A stretch of 64,000 nt of DNA. Source: Guadua angustifolia (taxonomy: Eukaryota; Streptophyta; Magnoliopsida; Poales; Poaceae). The notes under the pieces were generated by a model, which worked only from the letters and a program-made list of their open reading frames with translations, did not search any database and had not been told where the DNA came from. Location of the stretch: contig CM070511.1 in the NCBI GenBank assembly GCA_036346375.1, forward strand, positions 1,488,001-1,552,000. The letters are read 5' to 3'. Both the position numbers and the translations under genes were made by a program. Position 1 is the stretch's first letter. Every line of letters starts with the position of its first letter. Below, piece after piece: positions 47,862 to 59,400 of the stretch.

Positions 47862-48072
47862 AAAGAATAGTGTGGACTCAAAAAAGAAATATTGTAAATG
47901 CCGAGAAAGTCAGTGTAGGGGTTTTCAAAAATTCTAAAAAAATTACCAGAATTAAAGGAGATGATGCTATACAACTTCGCACAATTTTGATAGCATGCAT
48001 GCAATTTCCATCTATTTGGGAGAGACGAAAACGACAGGTTCGTTTTGCCTTTTGCTTTACTTCTCTTATATT
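47862..48072. repeat. Direct repeat, right copy (about 0.2 kb)
   Basis: It begins at the base after the CACTA-like end and matches 47478-47684. Its length is far beyond the 3-bp target duplication of CACTA elements, so it is not a simple target-site copy. Confidence 0.9.
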
Positions 48073-48659
48073 CATAACTTATACATGAATTTATATTAGG
48101 CTATACAAGAGTGAAGACTATGTTTGTATCAATTTAGTTTAGTGCTAGAATCTATCCTCTATTTTTATTCTGACTTTACCCTGTGCGTGCAATGCAACCC
48201 AGCTAGCTTTGCGGCATCGATGATTCCAGCCATTGGATACCTCGATCGAGCGCCTATCGAGGATACCAACAAAACAAGTTAGTACTAGCTAGTGTCCAGT
48301 TTGTCGACGTGCTCCTATCCAGATGTGATCCAGTGCATCTACTCCATCGCAATGGACATGCATGGATGGTTATATTACATTCTAGTAGTACTACTTCATT
48401 GTGTGTATAGTCCCATATTGCCTTCTCGTGCTGTTCACATCGGCCTAGCTTAGCTCCCCCAACCGCAACCGTCTGACGCGGGCTGCATGCACCGCTGCTC
48501 GTGCCTACCATTGAGCTAGCCTCGTAAACATATTGCGCATCATATTTCACAACCGACACATTGCTCAGATGGTAAAGTGCTTTCGCTGTCGTGAGTGAGG
48601 TTTTTTTCCTCATTGTATGCATGAACTTCGCTGATATAACTGAGCTACTAAATCATATA
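48073..48659. other. Region without a supported gene
   Basis: No protein or RNA gene could be supported. Open stretches on the minus strand near 48254-48622 have no recognisable similarity. Confidence 0.45.
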
Positions 48660-49560
48660 TTGTGAAACTGTTTTTGGTAGGGTCCTCACAGCATGTCTAA
48701 TCTACTATAAAAATTTCAGATGATTTTTAAAAAATCTGACAATACTACTAATACATTTAAAGCAACTTCAATGATTTAATTGAGCTACTAAATTTGTAAA
48801 ATTTTCAAAAAAAAATTAGAAGGATCATGAGAGCATGCCTAAGCTACCATAAAAATTACAGATTATGATCAAACTTTTTAATTTTTAAAAATTCTGAAAA
48901 TTCTACTAATGCATTTGAAGAAACTCCACTGATTTAATTGAGTTAATAAATTTTTAAATTTTTTAGAAGGCTTCTGAGAGCATGCTTAACCTACTATAAA
49001 AATTTTAGACCATGATTGAACATATGCAATTTTTAAAAATTCTGACAAGGCTACTAATACATTTAAAGCAATTTCATTGATTTAATCAAGCTAATAAATC
49101 ATCTCATAAATTTTTTAAACTTTTTTATAAAGGTTATAGGAGCATTCTTAAGCTATAATAAAAAATTTAGATCATGATCAAACATTTAAAGTTTTTAAAA
49201 ATTCTTACAACGCTACAAATGTGTTTAAATTTCGCTATTTTTGGTTTTCCAGAGACATAAAACTAATTTGATTTTTATAAATTTTTGAAAAGGGTTATGA
49301 GAGTATTCATAAGCTACCATAAAAATTTTAGACCATGATCAAACTTTTGCAATTTTTAAAATTATGACAATGGTACTATTGTATTTAAATTCACTGATTT
49401 AATTAAGCTATTAAATTATATTGAAAATTTTTGAAACTTTTTAATAAATGTTCTGAGAGCATGCCTAAACTACCATAAAAATTTCAAATTATGATTAAAT
49501 TTATGCAATTTTTATAATTTTTAATAATGCTACTAATACATTTAAATTTCATTGTTTTCT
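48660..49560. repeat. Degenerate AT-rich tandem array, unit about 150-170 bp
   Basis: At least six imperfect units start with GAGAGCATGCCTAAGCTACC or variants (near 48689, 48830, 48976, 49139, 49300, 49458). They continue with ATAAAAATTTCAGATGATG-like, TTTTTAAAAATTCTGACAA-like and CTACTAATACATTTAAA-like phrases. The same phrases occur inside the hAT-like elements at 54219-55621 and 60945-61706. There is no coding capacity. Confidence 0.75.
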
Positions 49561-49612
49561 ATAAAATCATCCTCACACAACGTCGCACTCTTGTGTGGCG
49601 TGGCGCCACACC

Positions 49613-49615
<3 letters not shown>

Positions 49616-49646
<31 letters not shown>
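49616..49646. repeat. (TA)n microsatellite
   Basis: Uninterrupted alternating T and A for about 31 bases, followed by a run of nine or ten G. Confidence 0.95.
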
Positions 49647-49648
<2 letters not shown>

Positions 49649-49653
49649 GGGGG

Positions 49654-49825
49654 GGCATATTTGGTGCAAACCACTTTTACCGTGAAAACTCCATGAAAAC
49701 CACCCATAAAAGTTTTAAACAATTCTAAAAAAATTACCATATGTAGGGGAGGTGAGCTTCTACAATCCTGCAAAATTTAAAGATGAAACTCAATCGTATT
49801 TGAAAGATATGAAAAACTAGCAATC
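49654..49825. mobile_element. Half of a foldback MITE
   Basis: It begins GGCATATTTGGTGCAAACC and follows the left arm of the complete foldback element at 52988-53155 through to the GAAAGATATGAAAAA stretch. The inverted second arm is absent. Confidence 0.65.
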
Positions 49826-49929
49826 GTGTGAAAATAGTATCTGCAACAGCCAGCACCCAACTTAATTATCTGGAGAAGATCTTTTCAAGAAAAACATTAA
49901 TTACCTGCTGAAGCAGTGCTACATAGTTA

Positions 49930-50400
49930 AGAAGATCAGTCACCCAAAGGAGCCGGCGTCCAGATCTGTGAAGGAGCCGGGCGGTGGCCGGCTGAGCGGG
50001 GCGGCGTCCCGATCCGTGATGGCGAGCTGTGATGTTGTTTCACGGGGCACACGTGGCAGTGGCCGAGAGTGGCGGTGGCGTGTCCTCGGCTCGGTGGGAT
50101 CGGGAGGCCGAACGGTGGCGGCGCCTTGGCTCGGGGCGAGCCTAGCGAGAGGCCGGAGCGATGGCGGCGGCGTAGCCTCGGCGTGGCGGTGAAGGCCGAG
50201 AACGACAAGATGGCCGAGGCTCGGCTGGGAGATGGGAGCGGTGGTGCCGTGGTGGCGTCGCCTTGATCGTGCTATCAGGCGGGAAGCCGGGAGCACTCGG
50301 GTTGGCCAGTCGGGATTGGGGGCGATTGGCACTGCTCGGGCCGTCGGGCGGGAGGTTAGGGTTACTTGCACTTGCTATTTGAGCTAGGCCTTGGACCCAG
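49930..50400. other. GC-rich stretch; no supported gene
   Basis: A GC-rich island with overlapping proline/arginine-rich frames on both strands, the longest on the minus strand at 49940-50371. Composition is that of many rice transposon-internal segments and no motif is recognised. It could be the 5' part of an unannotated gene or transposon, but nothing supports either. Confidence 0.4.
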
Positions 50401-51292
50401 GCCCTAGTGGCCCGAGGCCCAGTTCCGCCCTTACAATCTATGATAAAGGATCTAAAAACATAGAAGAAAACTAGATTAAATAAGTAAATTAGAAAACAAT
50501 TGTATGGAAACATCAATAACAAGAACATATAGATTAGAATCTATACTCACTAATTTATTTTTTAAATTAGGAATGCAGAATACACACAAGAATCCCTTAA
50601 AATGAAAGCACAATCCTAAAATAATCTCTGAAATTTTTATCAATTTTTGTTTTTCTTCTCATTTTTCGTTCTGTTTCCTCGCTCTTCGCTTGCACAGCCA
50701 GGAGGCTACGAAGCAGGGATGGCAATCTTACCCGATTACCTGTGTATCCGCGGGTAAATACCCTAATAGGGATGGGTGTGTTCCTCTTTTGTTACATGCA
50801 AGTATATTTATGGGGGGGCTAAACTTTGCCCGATAGTCAAACGAGTATGAGTACAGGAGCTCCACCCGTACCCATTCCGCCCATTACCTTGTCACCTAAG
50901 CCATAACAGGCACCCAGCAGGCCCCTAGATCTCCAATTTGTGGTACCTCATACTAGTAATTTGTGATTGGTGATGTCGTAATGAGTGATTTGTGATGCGT
51001 GTGATGACTAATGAATTCTTTTCATTTTAATGGTTGAACTTGAGCATATGTGATGACTGATGAAGTATTTCTATTTTAATTGTTGAACTTGAGCATCTAT
51101 GCGTCCTTTGTTTACATGTGTTATTTTAATTCTTATTTCCACGTGCATTTGAATTTTTTCATTATTAATAATCATTTTTCAATCCACAACATATAGCTGA
51201 TTTCCATAATTTTACCAAAAAAATTGTATTAGTACCGTAGCTTATTAGCTTCTAGTGCCCTTTAGTGAGAAGGACGGTTGATGGTGAGGGGT
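50401..51292. other. Region without a supported gene; possible hAT-type terminus
   Basis: CAGGGATGGCAA at 50714 resembles the terminal sequence of hAT-type elements. A matching inverted end was not found; it may have been separated by the solo LTR insertion at 51293. Otherwise nothing is recognised. Confidence 0.35.
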
Positions 51293-52413
51293 TGTCGGTG
51301 TTTCGTATAACCGGCAAGTAAATTTGTAAGTTTAGGGGGTCGCGCGTCCCCTCTCCTCGAGTCGTTAGACTAAGGAAGTGTCGGATGTATACTGGTTCGG
51401 GCGGAACGTCCCTACTTCCAGTTTGTGGTGGAGATCTGTATTACTCGGGGCTCGGAAGATCACCGGAGGTTACAAGCGAAGGCTAAGGACAGGCCCTTAG
51501 CGTTCGTCCGAGAGGAGGAGGTCGGGAGGGCTTGTCTCAGCTAGGTAGTGAGCCGGGTCGGACGGCTCAGTGTGTGTCAAGTGAGAAAGTGAATGAACGT
51601 GTATGCGTTCGTGCCTGCGCGCCCCTCCCCAAGGGCCCTGCCTCCCTTTATATAGGCAGAGGGGGCAGGTTACACGGGATTTTGAAAAAGAGGTAGGGGT
51701 ACGCTATGCCTGGGTGTCCCGGTCTTGATGATTGATAGTTTTCTGTTCGTCCCATGATGGGTTAATAGTCCCAACGGACGGCGCTCCATTGGGAAGGTGC
51801 GCACCTGCCCTCTGTGCGCCTGTCAGATGTTGACGGCTTGAGGGGACGGGTGCTTTGGCTGAGGCCGCCCTTTGGTTGCCTTGGGAAGGAGCCATCCGCC
51901 CTGACATGGCCGTCGTGTCCACGAGACGGGTGACCAGATTGTTGTAGACCGTCGACATGGCGGAGGTTGCGGAGCTGGAGCTCGTTGGGGCCCCGGTCAG
52001 GACCCAGGTTGGAGCCTGCGGTGGCGTCGGACCCGGGTCTGCGGCGGACCCTGTAGGGGCGCCTGGCGCGGCCCTGGTCGGAGTCGGAATCTGCGGTGGC
52101 GTCGGACCTGGGTCTAGGTCGGGGCCGTCGGGGGCGCCCGACCCGAGGTCAGGTCGGAGTAACCAAGGGCGGGGGTTCTTCATGGCCAGAGGAGGCTTTT
52201 GATCAGGACACGGCCCAGCATGGCTCTTTTGATATACATCCATTGTCCAGTGATAATCCTATTCGTGAGGGATGAAGACTTTGGCAATACCCTATTCAGC
52301 ACTCCGTATCACTGTGGGTCCGGGCTTTGAACCTGGATTACTTGAGAGAGAGATACGATCTTGAAATGGATGTATACTTTGCTGTGGGGTACCCCTGGTA
52401 TGAGTATTCGTCA
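51293..52413 (-). mobile_element. Solo LTR, minus orientation, with 5-bp TSD
   Basis: The plus strand reads TGTCGGTGTTTCG at the left edge and TATTCGTCA at the right, so the element has TG...CA ends. GGGGT flanks it on both sides (51288-51292 and 52414-52418). On the minus strand a TATA box GCCTATATAAAGGGAGG lies at about 51643-51659. There is no gag or pol next to it, so it is what remains after recombination between two LTRs. The style resembles rice Tat-type gypsy LTRs. Arginine/proline-rich frames inside it are not genes. Confidence 0.8.
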
Positions 52414-52578
52414 GGGGTAAACGGGTATGCCCGCATGTATCAAATACCACTGGATGATAAGTATGGATGAGATTATTTGTCCGCCACCCTTTACGATTAT
52501 ACCCGTGAAAAATATTTTAGCTGATAGGTGAAGACAAACTATATCTATACTTGTCGCACCCAATTGTTATCCGGAATG

Positions 52579-52824
52579 ACTTGTGCTCGGATGTTCGAAA
52601 TTTTTGAACGCATTGCAACATTTTTTTCCTACACGTGCAACATTTTGTTACAACGTGCGCAATATTTTTCTTCGACAAACAGTGAAATGCGCTATAGTAA
52701 ACGGATGTTGCAAGCGTTAAAAAAAATGTTGCACGTATTGGCAAAAAAATATTACAAACGTAGAAAAAAATATTACAAAAGACGTTCGATGAAAAAAACA
52801 GAAATCGAACGTCCGAGCGCTAGT
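52579..52824. mobile_element. Inverted-repeat MITE
   Basis: The ends ACTTGTGCTCGGATGTTCGA and, inverted, ACTAGCGCTCGGACGTTCGA match at 16 of 20 bases. Inner parts also pair, for example the GCAACATTTTT-type words at 52615-52640 with AAAAATGTTGCACG near 52727. No clear target-site duplication was found. Too short and palindromic to code for protein. Confidence 0.65.
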
Positions 52825-52978
52825 TTCTGCCGTTGTTATCAGAAGCCTGGAACCGAGTCCTACGACTATATACTCCTGTTCACACACGGAGATCTATGCT
52901 GCAGCCTCACCACACGACGGCAGGACTCCCAGCCTTTTATACCCTGATTTGTTATCCCTAATCACGAGCATATATACA

Positions 52979-52987
52979 TACATACAT
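52979..52987. repeat. Target-site duplication of foldback MITE, left
   Basis: TACATACAT, repeated exactly at 53381-53389. The surrounding ATACATACATAC simple sequence makes the exact edge slightly uncertain. Confidence 0.6.
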
Positions 52988-53380
52988 GGCGAAATATTTG
53001 GTGAAAACCATCAATTCCGTAAAAACTTCGTGGAAACCACCTGTAGAAGTTTTGAAAAATTCTCAAAAAATTATCACATGTAGGGGAGGTGAACCTCTAC
53101 AATCCTGCAAAATTTGAAGTTGAAACTCAATCACATTTGAAAGATATGAAAAAGACAAAGTCAGTATGAATAGTAATTTTTACTGTTTTGACATTATTCT
53201 TTTTGCTGTTTGTCTTTTTCATATTTTTGAAATACGATTGAGTTTCATCTTCAAATTTTGCAGGATTGTAGAGGTTCACCTCCCCTACATATGGTATTTT
53301 TTTGAAAAATTTTCAAAACTTCTACAGGTGGTTTCCACGGAGTTTTCATGAAATTGGTGGTTTTCACCAAATATTTTGCC
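52988..53380. mobile_element. Foldback MITE, Mutator-like, 393 bp with 9-bp TSD
   Basis: GGCGAAATATTTGGTGAAAA at the left is the inverse of the TTTTCACCAAATATTTTGCC end at the right. The two arms pair for about 165 bases each around a short loop near 53170-53215. A G-rich tip and a 9-bp target duplication are typical of Mutator-like MITEs. A half copy is at 49654-49825. Confidence 0.85.
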
Positions 53381-53389
53381 TACATACAT

Positions 53390-54210
53390 ACCTAGCCTAA
53401 ATATACGTGGTCCGTTCCAATACATATATACACATGGCCTAATACTCACACATGCACGCATATAGGCCACTCGCCCGGACAGCCTGCTCGCTGCTCTCGT
53501 GTGGAACGCTCACCCGTATGGCCCACTGACCGCTACACTGTGCCATTTGTCCGTGTGAACCTCTTTGTGTCCCATCTCACTGCACTTACGTGCTGCTCTC
53601 GAGCTAAGTGAGTTTCGCGTGACTTCTTCCGACCTGTAGTTTGCGTGTGTCGCGCACACATACACTGTATTTCTTATCATAAGAAAAACTAAACAAACTC
53701 AACACATTACTTTGATCTTTCACAGATAAATTGTTTCATCACAAATGTTGTTGTCAAATTAAATTAAATTAAATTAAATTAATCATGACACATGTGTATC
53801 GTAGATAGCATTGACGACGTGACGTGCTTGCGGTATGTGATTGTGATCTGATCAAAAATCACTCTGGCCTCCTTCTTTTTGGGCCGGCTCAACTCGTGCA
53901 GGCTCAACTAATAATAAGAAGAATGTTTTGCTTTCCTTCCCTGTCTGACATGTCTTTTTTTTTGTTCTGTTAATTTGGAGGAGTGATTTTAATTACTATT
54001 GGGCTCCCCCACACTCCCATCAGAGAAGTCGTCGTCGTCTTCTTCTTCTTCTTCCAACCGTTCAGTACGTACTACGTACTGATAGAAACACACGCATGAC
54101 AAATACACCTACCTACGTTTGCAACTAGGCTTGGTTTCCTTCCTTGTTATATAGCACACCGCTACCACTAGCAGAGTACTCGTGTGTGTGTGCACGGCCG
54201 GCGTCGACGC
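53390..54210. other. Region without a supported gene
   Basis: Apart from the AAATT microsatellite and a (TTC)n run near 54036-54056, I see no gene, RNA or transposon end. Confidence 0.45.
53756..53780. repeat. (AAATT)5 microsatellite
   Basis: Five perfect AAATT units followed by AATCATG. Confidence 0.95.
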
Positions 54211-54218
54211 ATGCCGCC

Positions 54219-55621
54219 CAGGGTTTCAAATTTGGTTTTTAGTTCACCCCTGGGAGGTGGACGAAATTTTGGAACTTTGGATGAAATCCAGTAAATATTC
54301 AAAAAGAAAATTTGAATTCCAGAATTTTTGAACCGAAATTTGGCTGAAATTACTGAATTATGCCAAAATTCCGGTCAAAATTCAAGCGAGCGAAAAATGG
54401 TCGAAACGATGTTCAATTTTTAAATTTCTTTGCGGATGGTCCTAACACATCGTTAATATCCTCATAAAAATTTCAAATAATTATAATCAAGCTTGAGGAA
54501 TTTTTGACTGATAAAATTTTAACCGAATGAAAATGGTGCAAATGTTAGAACATTTTGAAAAATTTTGTGGATAGTCCTGGCGTATCAATAATATTTTCAT
54601 AAAATTTTTAGATGATGATTAAACTTGAGAAATTTTAAATAATTAGGAAAGTGCTACTCAACGCAGACCAATAAATTTCAAACGAATGAAAAATGGTTCA
54701 AACCATATTACAATTTTTTTAAAGTTTTTGTGAATGGTCTTGAAGCGTCACTAATGTTTCCATAAAATTTTTATGTGATGATCAAGTCTAAAAAATTTTA
54801 AAAAATGTGACAGTGCTACTATCTTGATAAAAATCTGATGATCAATAAATAGAATTGACTGGGCAATCAAAAAAGCTAGAATTTTTGAAACTTTTAGAAA
54901 AAGGTGTAGAAGCAATTATTAAGCTGTTCTAAAAAATTTCGATCATTATCACACTCTAGTGAATTTATAAAATTCTTAAATGTTACTATACCATTTATGT
55001 TCCTTGTGTTTTTTTTATTTTTGAAAGATAATAAATGAAGTTTAATGCATCCATAAATTTGATTGAGCAAACAAAAAAAATTTAAAATTTTAGAGAAGGG
55101 TTTGAAAATAATTATTAAGCACTTATAAAAATTTTAGATCATGATCACACTCGAGAAAATTTATAAAATTCTGACAAGATTACTATTTTAGTTATGTTCA
55201 TTCTTTTTTGATTTTTAAGATAAAAAATGAAGTTAAATTCTTTTAAATTTTTTGTATGATCCTACACTGCTAAAGATAGTATCATAAATTTTTGAAAGAA
55301 CGATTAAGCTTATATATTTTTATAAAAATTTGAAAGTATTTCTATCAAAATTATAAAATGTCTCAAAAAAATCGGTTTTTTAACAATTTTTTATGAAAGA
55401 TGATTTTCTTAAGTGTTATTGAGCCAAATCTGGTAAAAAAGGGGTCAAATTTCAGTTAAAAACCTGATATTTTGGTGAGATTTAGCGAAATCTCACTGAA
55501 ATTTTTGAAATACTGTAGCAATTTAATTTTTTTATCCGATCAGGATTTTGAATCTCGTTCTCGGTCGAAATCTGAGATCTCGGCTGAGATTTCCAAAATC
55601 TCACTAATTTTTGAAACCTTG
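54219..55621. mobile_element. Non-autonomous hAT-like element, 1403 bp, with 8-bp TSD
   Basis: The left end CAGGGTTTCAAA and the inverted right end CAAGGTTTCAAA form a terminal inverted repeat. The eight bases outside are ATGCCGCC (54211-54218) and ATGCCACC (55622-55629), one mismatch, which fits the 8-bp target duplication of hAT transposons. The interior is AT-rich, non-coding and made of degenerate repeats with CATAAAAATTT and GATGATCAAG-type phrases. A partial second copy lies at 60945-61706, so the receptor kinase gene is bracketed by the two. Confidence 0.75.
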
Positions 55622-55880
55622 ATGCCACCTCTCCCAGAAGATTTGCCTTTTTTTCTCCCTTTGTTTTAATTCTTTTATAGGTTTAGCTTATTTCAAACAA
55701 AGTTACAAATCTAGCATGTTTCCAACCACAGAAGCATCGGCAAGCACCTACCGTAGTTGTTACCGTGGCAGATGATATACGTTGCCTTGAGCTCCTTCCA
55801 TAGTCGAGAAGAAAATATTATACTTACAATACCGTTTGGATAAATACCAAATTTAGAGAAAAAATGTGCAAACAGACTAA

Positions 55881-56174
55881 GGCTCTGTTTGTTTAGGCTT
55901 AGCCTTTTTGGCTTATAGTTTAAAGCCAGCTTTTTGGCTTAAACAGTTTAAAAGCTAATGTCTTTTGTACGTGATAGAGATGGGTAATTTTATCTAACTT
56001 TAGTGTTATTAGTCTAAAACCAACCATCAATAAGTCAAAAAGTCTCTCTTCAGTGGCTTTTAGTTTTTAGTTATATAAAAATTTATAACTTTTGAAAAAT
56101 TCAGATAAAAAACTATTCATTTATTTAGACTTTAACTTTTTAATTTTAAGTAAAAAAAACTAAATAAACAGGCC
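55881..56174. mobile_element. Tourist-like MITE upstream of the receptor kinase
   Basis: GGCTCTGTTTGTTTAG at the left pairs with the inverted right end GGCCTGTTTATTTAG. TAA flanks both sides (55878-55880 and 56175-56177), as expected for PIF/Harbinger-type MITEs. It ends about 310 bases before the start codon of the kinase gene, so it may contribute promoter sequence. Confidence 0.75.
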
Positions 56175-56177
56175 TAA

Positions 56178-56486
56178 TTGGACGCAGACTCCTTCAGCTG
56201 AGCGGGACTGCGGGACAAATTTGCTTCTTCTCTCTCATCTCTCGGGTGCTCTTGGCTCCTGTCCTTTCGAAGCGCACCTCTTCCCTTACTGACAACCAGG
56301 ACCACCACACTAGAGCCCACATGTCAGTGGCGCCGGGACTCGCCATCATGCACGCACGGACACATAATAACTTGTAGTGGCAGCTTCACCTCCACACACA
56401 CTCCCAGTCCCACTCCCCCTCACTCTCTCAGTCCGCTTCAAAAACCAAGAAGAACCCACCCACTTATCAGGATACGAGACACCACC
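56178..56486 (+). promoter_or_regulatory. Promoter-proximal and 5' leader region of the receptor kinase
   Basis: The stretch between the Tourist-like MITE and the start codon is rich in C and T (TTCTTCTCTCTCATCTCTCG near 56225, CCACTCCCCCTCACTCTCTC near 56410), typical of plant 5' leaders. No clear TATA box is seen. The transcription start cannot be placed from sequence alone. Confidence 0.4.
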
Positions 56487-59400
56487 ATGGACAAGAATGA
56501 GAAGAAGAAGAAGAGGAGGAGGAGCAGCCATGCGGGGCCACGAGTACTGGGCCTGTGCGCTATCACCACCATGGCCGCCCTCCTCTGCTCCTCCTCCATG
56601 GCCCTCACCCCAGATGGTACGCACGCATTTCTGCCTCAACCTCTCTTTCTCTCCGTCGTAATCTTGCAACCCTCTCTCTCTCTCTCTGATTAGCGTGCCT
56701 CTTGCAGGTGAGGCCTTGCTTGAACTCAAGCTGGCCTTCAACGCTACCACCCAGAGGCTCACGAGCTGGAGGCCGACGGACCCCAATCCCTGCGGGTGGG
56801 AGGGCATCTCTTGCTCCTTCCCTGACCTCAGGGTCCAATCCATGTGCGCTCTTGTCCTTTTCTCCTTCTTGAGCTGCTCTTCTTGCAGTTCTTCCTCCCC
56901 TTGTCCTCGATTAGATTAGGCACCTCTCTCTCTCTTCTCTCAATGGCATCAAGATTTGATTTATATTTGTTCCCCCCTCAAGTATTCAAAGGAAACGTTT
57001 CATGGCTCGGTTACCGATGTGTTCTTGGATTCCTTGTCCCTGAATAATTTGTGTGCCTTTCTCTTCTGTGTGTCAGAAATCTCCCATACATGCAGCTTGG
57101 AGGCATCATTTCACCTAGCATTGGAAAGCTCGACAGGCTGCAGAGAATGTAGGATTTCTTCTCCGTTTTTGTGCACAAATGTTTCCTTGTCTTCCTTCAT
57201 ATGCAACGAACTCTAATACAACCTGCATTGGCCTTTCCTAATTTCCTTTTTCTATGTGTATGTGTTTGGGCCTTTCCCTCTTCAGAGCTCTGCACCAGAA
57301 CAGCTTGCATGGTCCAATCCCTACAGAGATCAAGAACTGCACGGAGCTCAGAGCAATGTATGCTAACATGATCTGGTTTACTTCTTTCGATTTGTTTGTT
57401 AAGTTCTTTCGATCAGACCGTTAAAATGTGTGTGCTTGAATGTGTCTTTAGTTACCTGAGGGCTAACTACCTGCAAGGAGGCATCCCTTCAGAGTTTGGC
57501 GAGCTCATTCACCTCACGATTCTGTAGGTTCTTGACAAAAGATTATCTTTGACTGACTGCTTGCGCTGTTACTCCAGTGTTTCGTTGGTCTAATCTCTAA
57601 GGTATGTCGACTGCAGGGACCTGTCGAGCAATCTGTTGAGGGGCACAATACCGGCATCGCTCGGGAACCTTACTCACCTTCGTTTTCTGTAAGTTTTTGG
57701 GTGTAATATTCTTGGCATTGGCAATTTGCAAGACTTTAGGAAGAAAATGCTAATGTAAAACTTAAAAAAAAACAATTGCATCGCAGGAATCTGTCCACCA
57801 ATTTCTTCTCTGGAGAGATCCCAAATGTTGGTGTCCTCGGAATCTTCAAAAGCAGCTCGTAAGCTAGCCTTGGCCCCATCCATCTCCCCTTTCTCCTCTC
57901 TTTAGTGCGTCCTGCTTCTTTATGCCGTGCAATGGCTGTTGCATATATGAATGAATGATATCTTTGTGTAGTTTGTACCTGCCTACCATACTAGAACAAA
58001 CCTGTATTTAATGCTCTAGTGCATTTCTTCACATGGTGCGATGGCAATTGCAGGTTCGCTGGAAATCTGGAGCTTTGCGGGCTGCCCATCCAGAAAACTT
58101 GCCGTGGAGCCCTCGGGTTTCCTGCCGTGCTGCCGCATTCCGATCCCCTCTCGTCATCCGGCAAGTGTTCCATTTCAAGACTTCCACACAACTTCTCAGT
58201 GCAATGTGTGTGGCTAACTGGTGCTGTCATTTCTTTCTGGTTCAAACAGGCGTTTCTCCGATTAACAACAACAAAACCTCGCACTTTCTGAATGGCATTG
58301 TGATTGGTTCAATGTCAACCATGGCCCTTGCACTGATCGCGGTACTTGGCTTCCTTTGGATTTGCTTGTTGTCCAGAAAGAAGAGCATTGGTGGAAATTA
58401 TGTAAAAATGGACAAGCAAACCGTACCAGATGGTAATAAAATCGACACACAACTACGGTCACTCATTACAATTCCTGATTCACTAAATGGAAATTAATTG
58501 TTATCTGTGGTGTCCTGCCATAGGTGCAAAACTTGTCACGTACCAGTGGAACCTTCCGTACTCATCAAGTGAGATCATTAGAAGGCTGGAGCTGCTTGAT
58601 GAAGAGGATGTGGTTGGCTGTGGTGGGTTCGGTACAGTGTACAAGATGGTGATGGATGATGGCACTGCATTTGCCGTCAAGAGGATCGACCTCAACCGTG
58701 AAGGGCGAGACAGGACTTTCGAGAAGGAGCTTGAGATTCTGGGAAGCATTAGGCACATTAACCTTGTCGATCTGCGAGGCTACTGCCGGCTCCCCACGGC
58801 CAAGCTACTCATATATGATTTCCTGGAGCTGGGAAGCTTGGATTGCTACCTTCATGGTAAGCCCCTTGTCTTTCATCTCTAAGTATACTATTTCATGATC
58901 GTGGTTGCAATGTTATCACTTGGTGCAATGCCATCTTACACGATCTGCTGCTTACGCGCTGTGTTACTAATGGCAGGAGATGCGCAGGAGCTGCAGCCAT
59001 TGAACTGGAATGCACGTATGAAGATTGCTCTGGGCTCTGCTCGAGGGCTGGCGTATTTGCACCATGATTGCTCGCCGGGGATTGTCCACAGGGACATAAA
59101 AGCCAGCAATATCCTTCTGGACAGAAGCTTGGAGCCCCATGTATCCGATTTTGGCCTTGCTAGGCTGCTTGTGGATAATGCCGCCCATGTTACCACCGTT
59201 GTGGCGGGTACCTTTGGATACCTAGCACCAGGTACTTATTCTCTATACTAGTTGACATTGTAATGCTTTCTAACTAAAGAAAGAATATTGTTATGTCCTT
59301 TTGATTACTATGGAGAGAGCATATTTGGTTCATTTACCGGATTATAGGAATATACTCTCTCCGGTCACAAATAGTTTTCTTCTGGACACAGGTGCAGTCA

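Noticed and set aside
48550..48640. A tRNA-like word set GCTCAGATGGTAAAGTGC
   Set aside because: It resembles the 5' part of a tRNA or tRNA-derived SINE, but there is no B-box, no anticodon stem and no acceptor pairing.
49940..50371. Proline/arginine-rich frames on both strands
   Set aside because: Overlapping frames of similar length on several frames are a GC-content effect; no start context, splice site or homology supports a gene.
51704..52243. A 179-codon minus-strand proline-rich open frame
   Set aside because: It lies inside the solo LTR and consists of imperfect proline/alanine repeats; the LTR explanation is sufficient.
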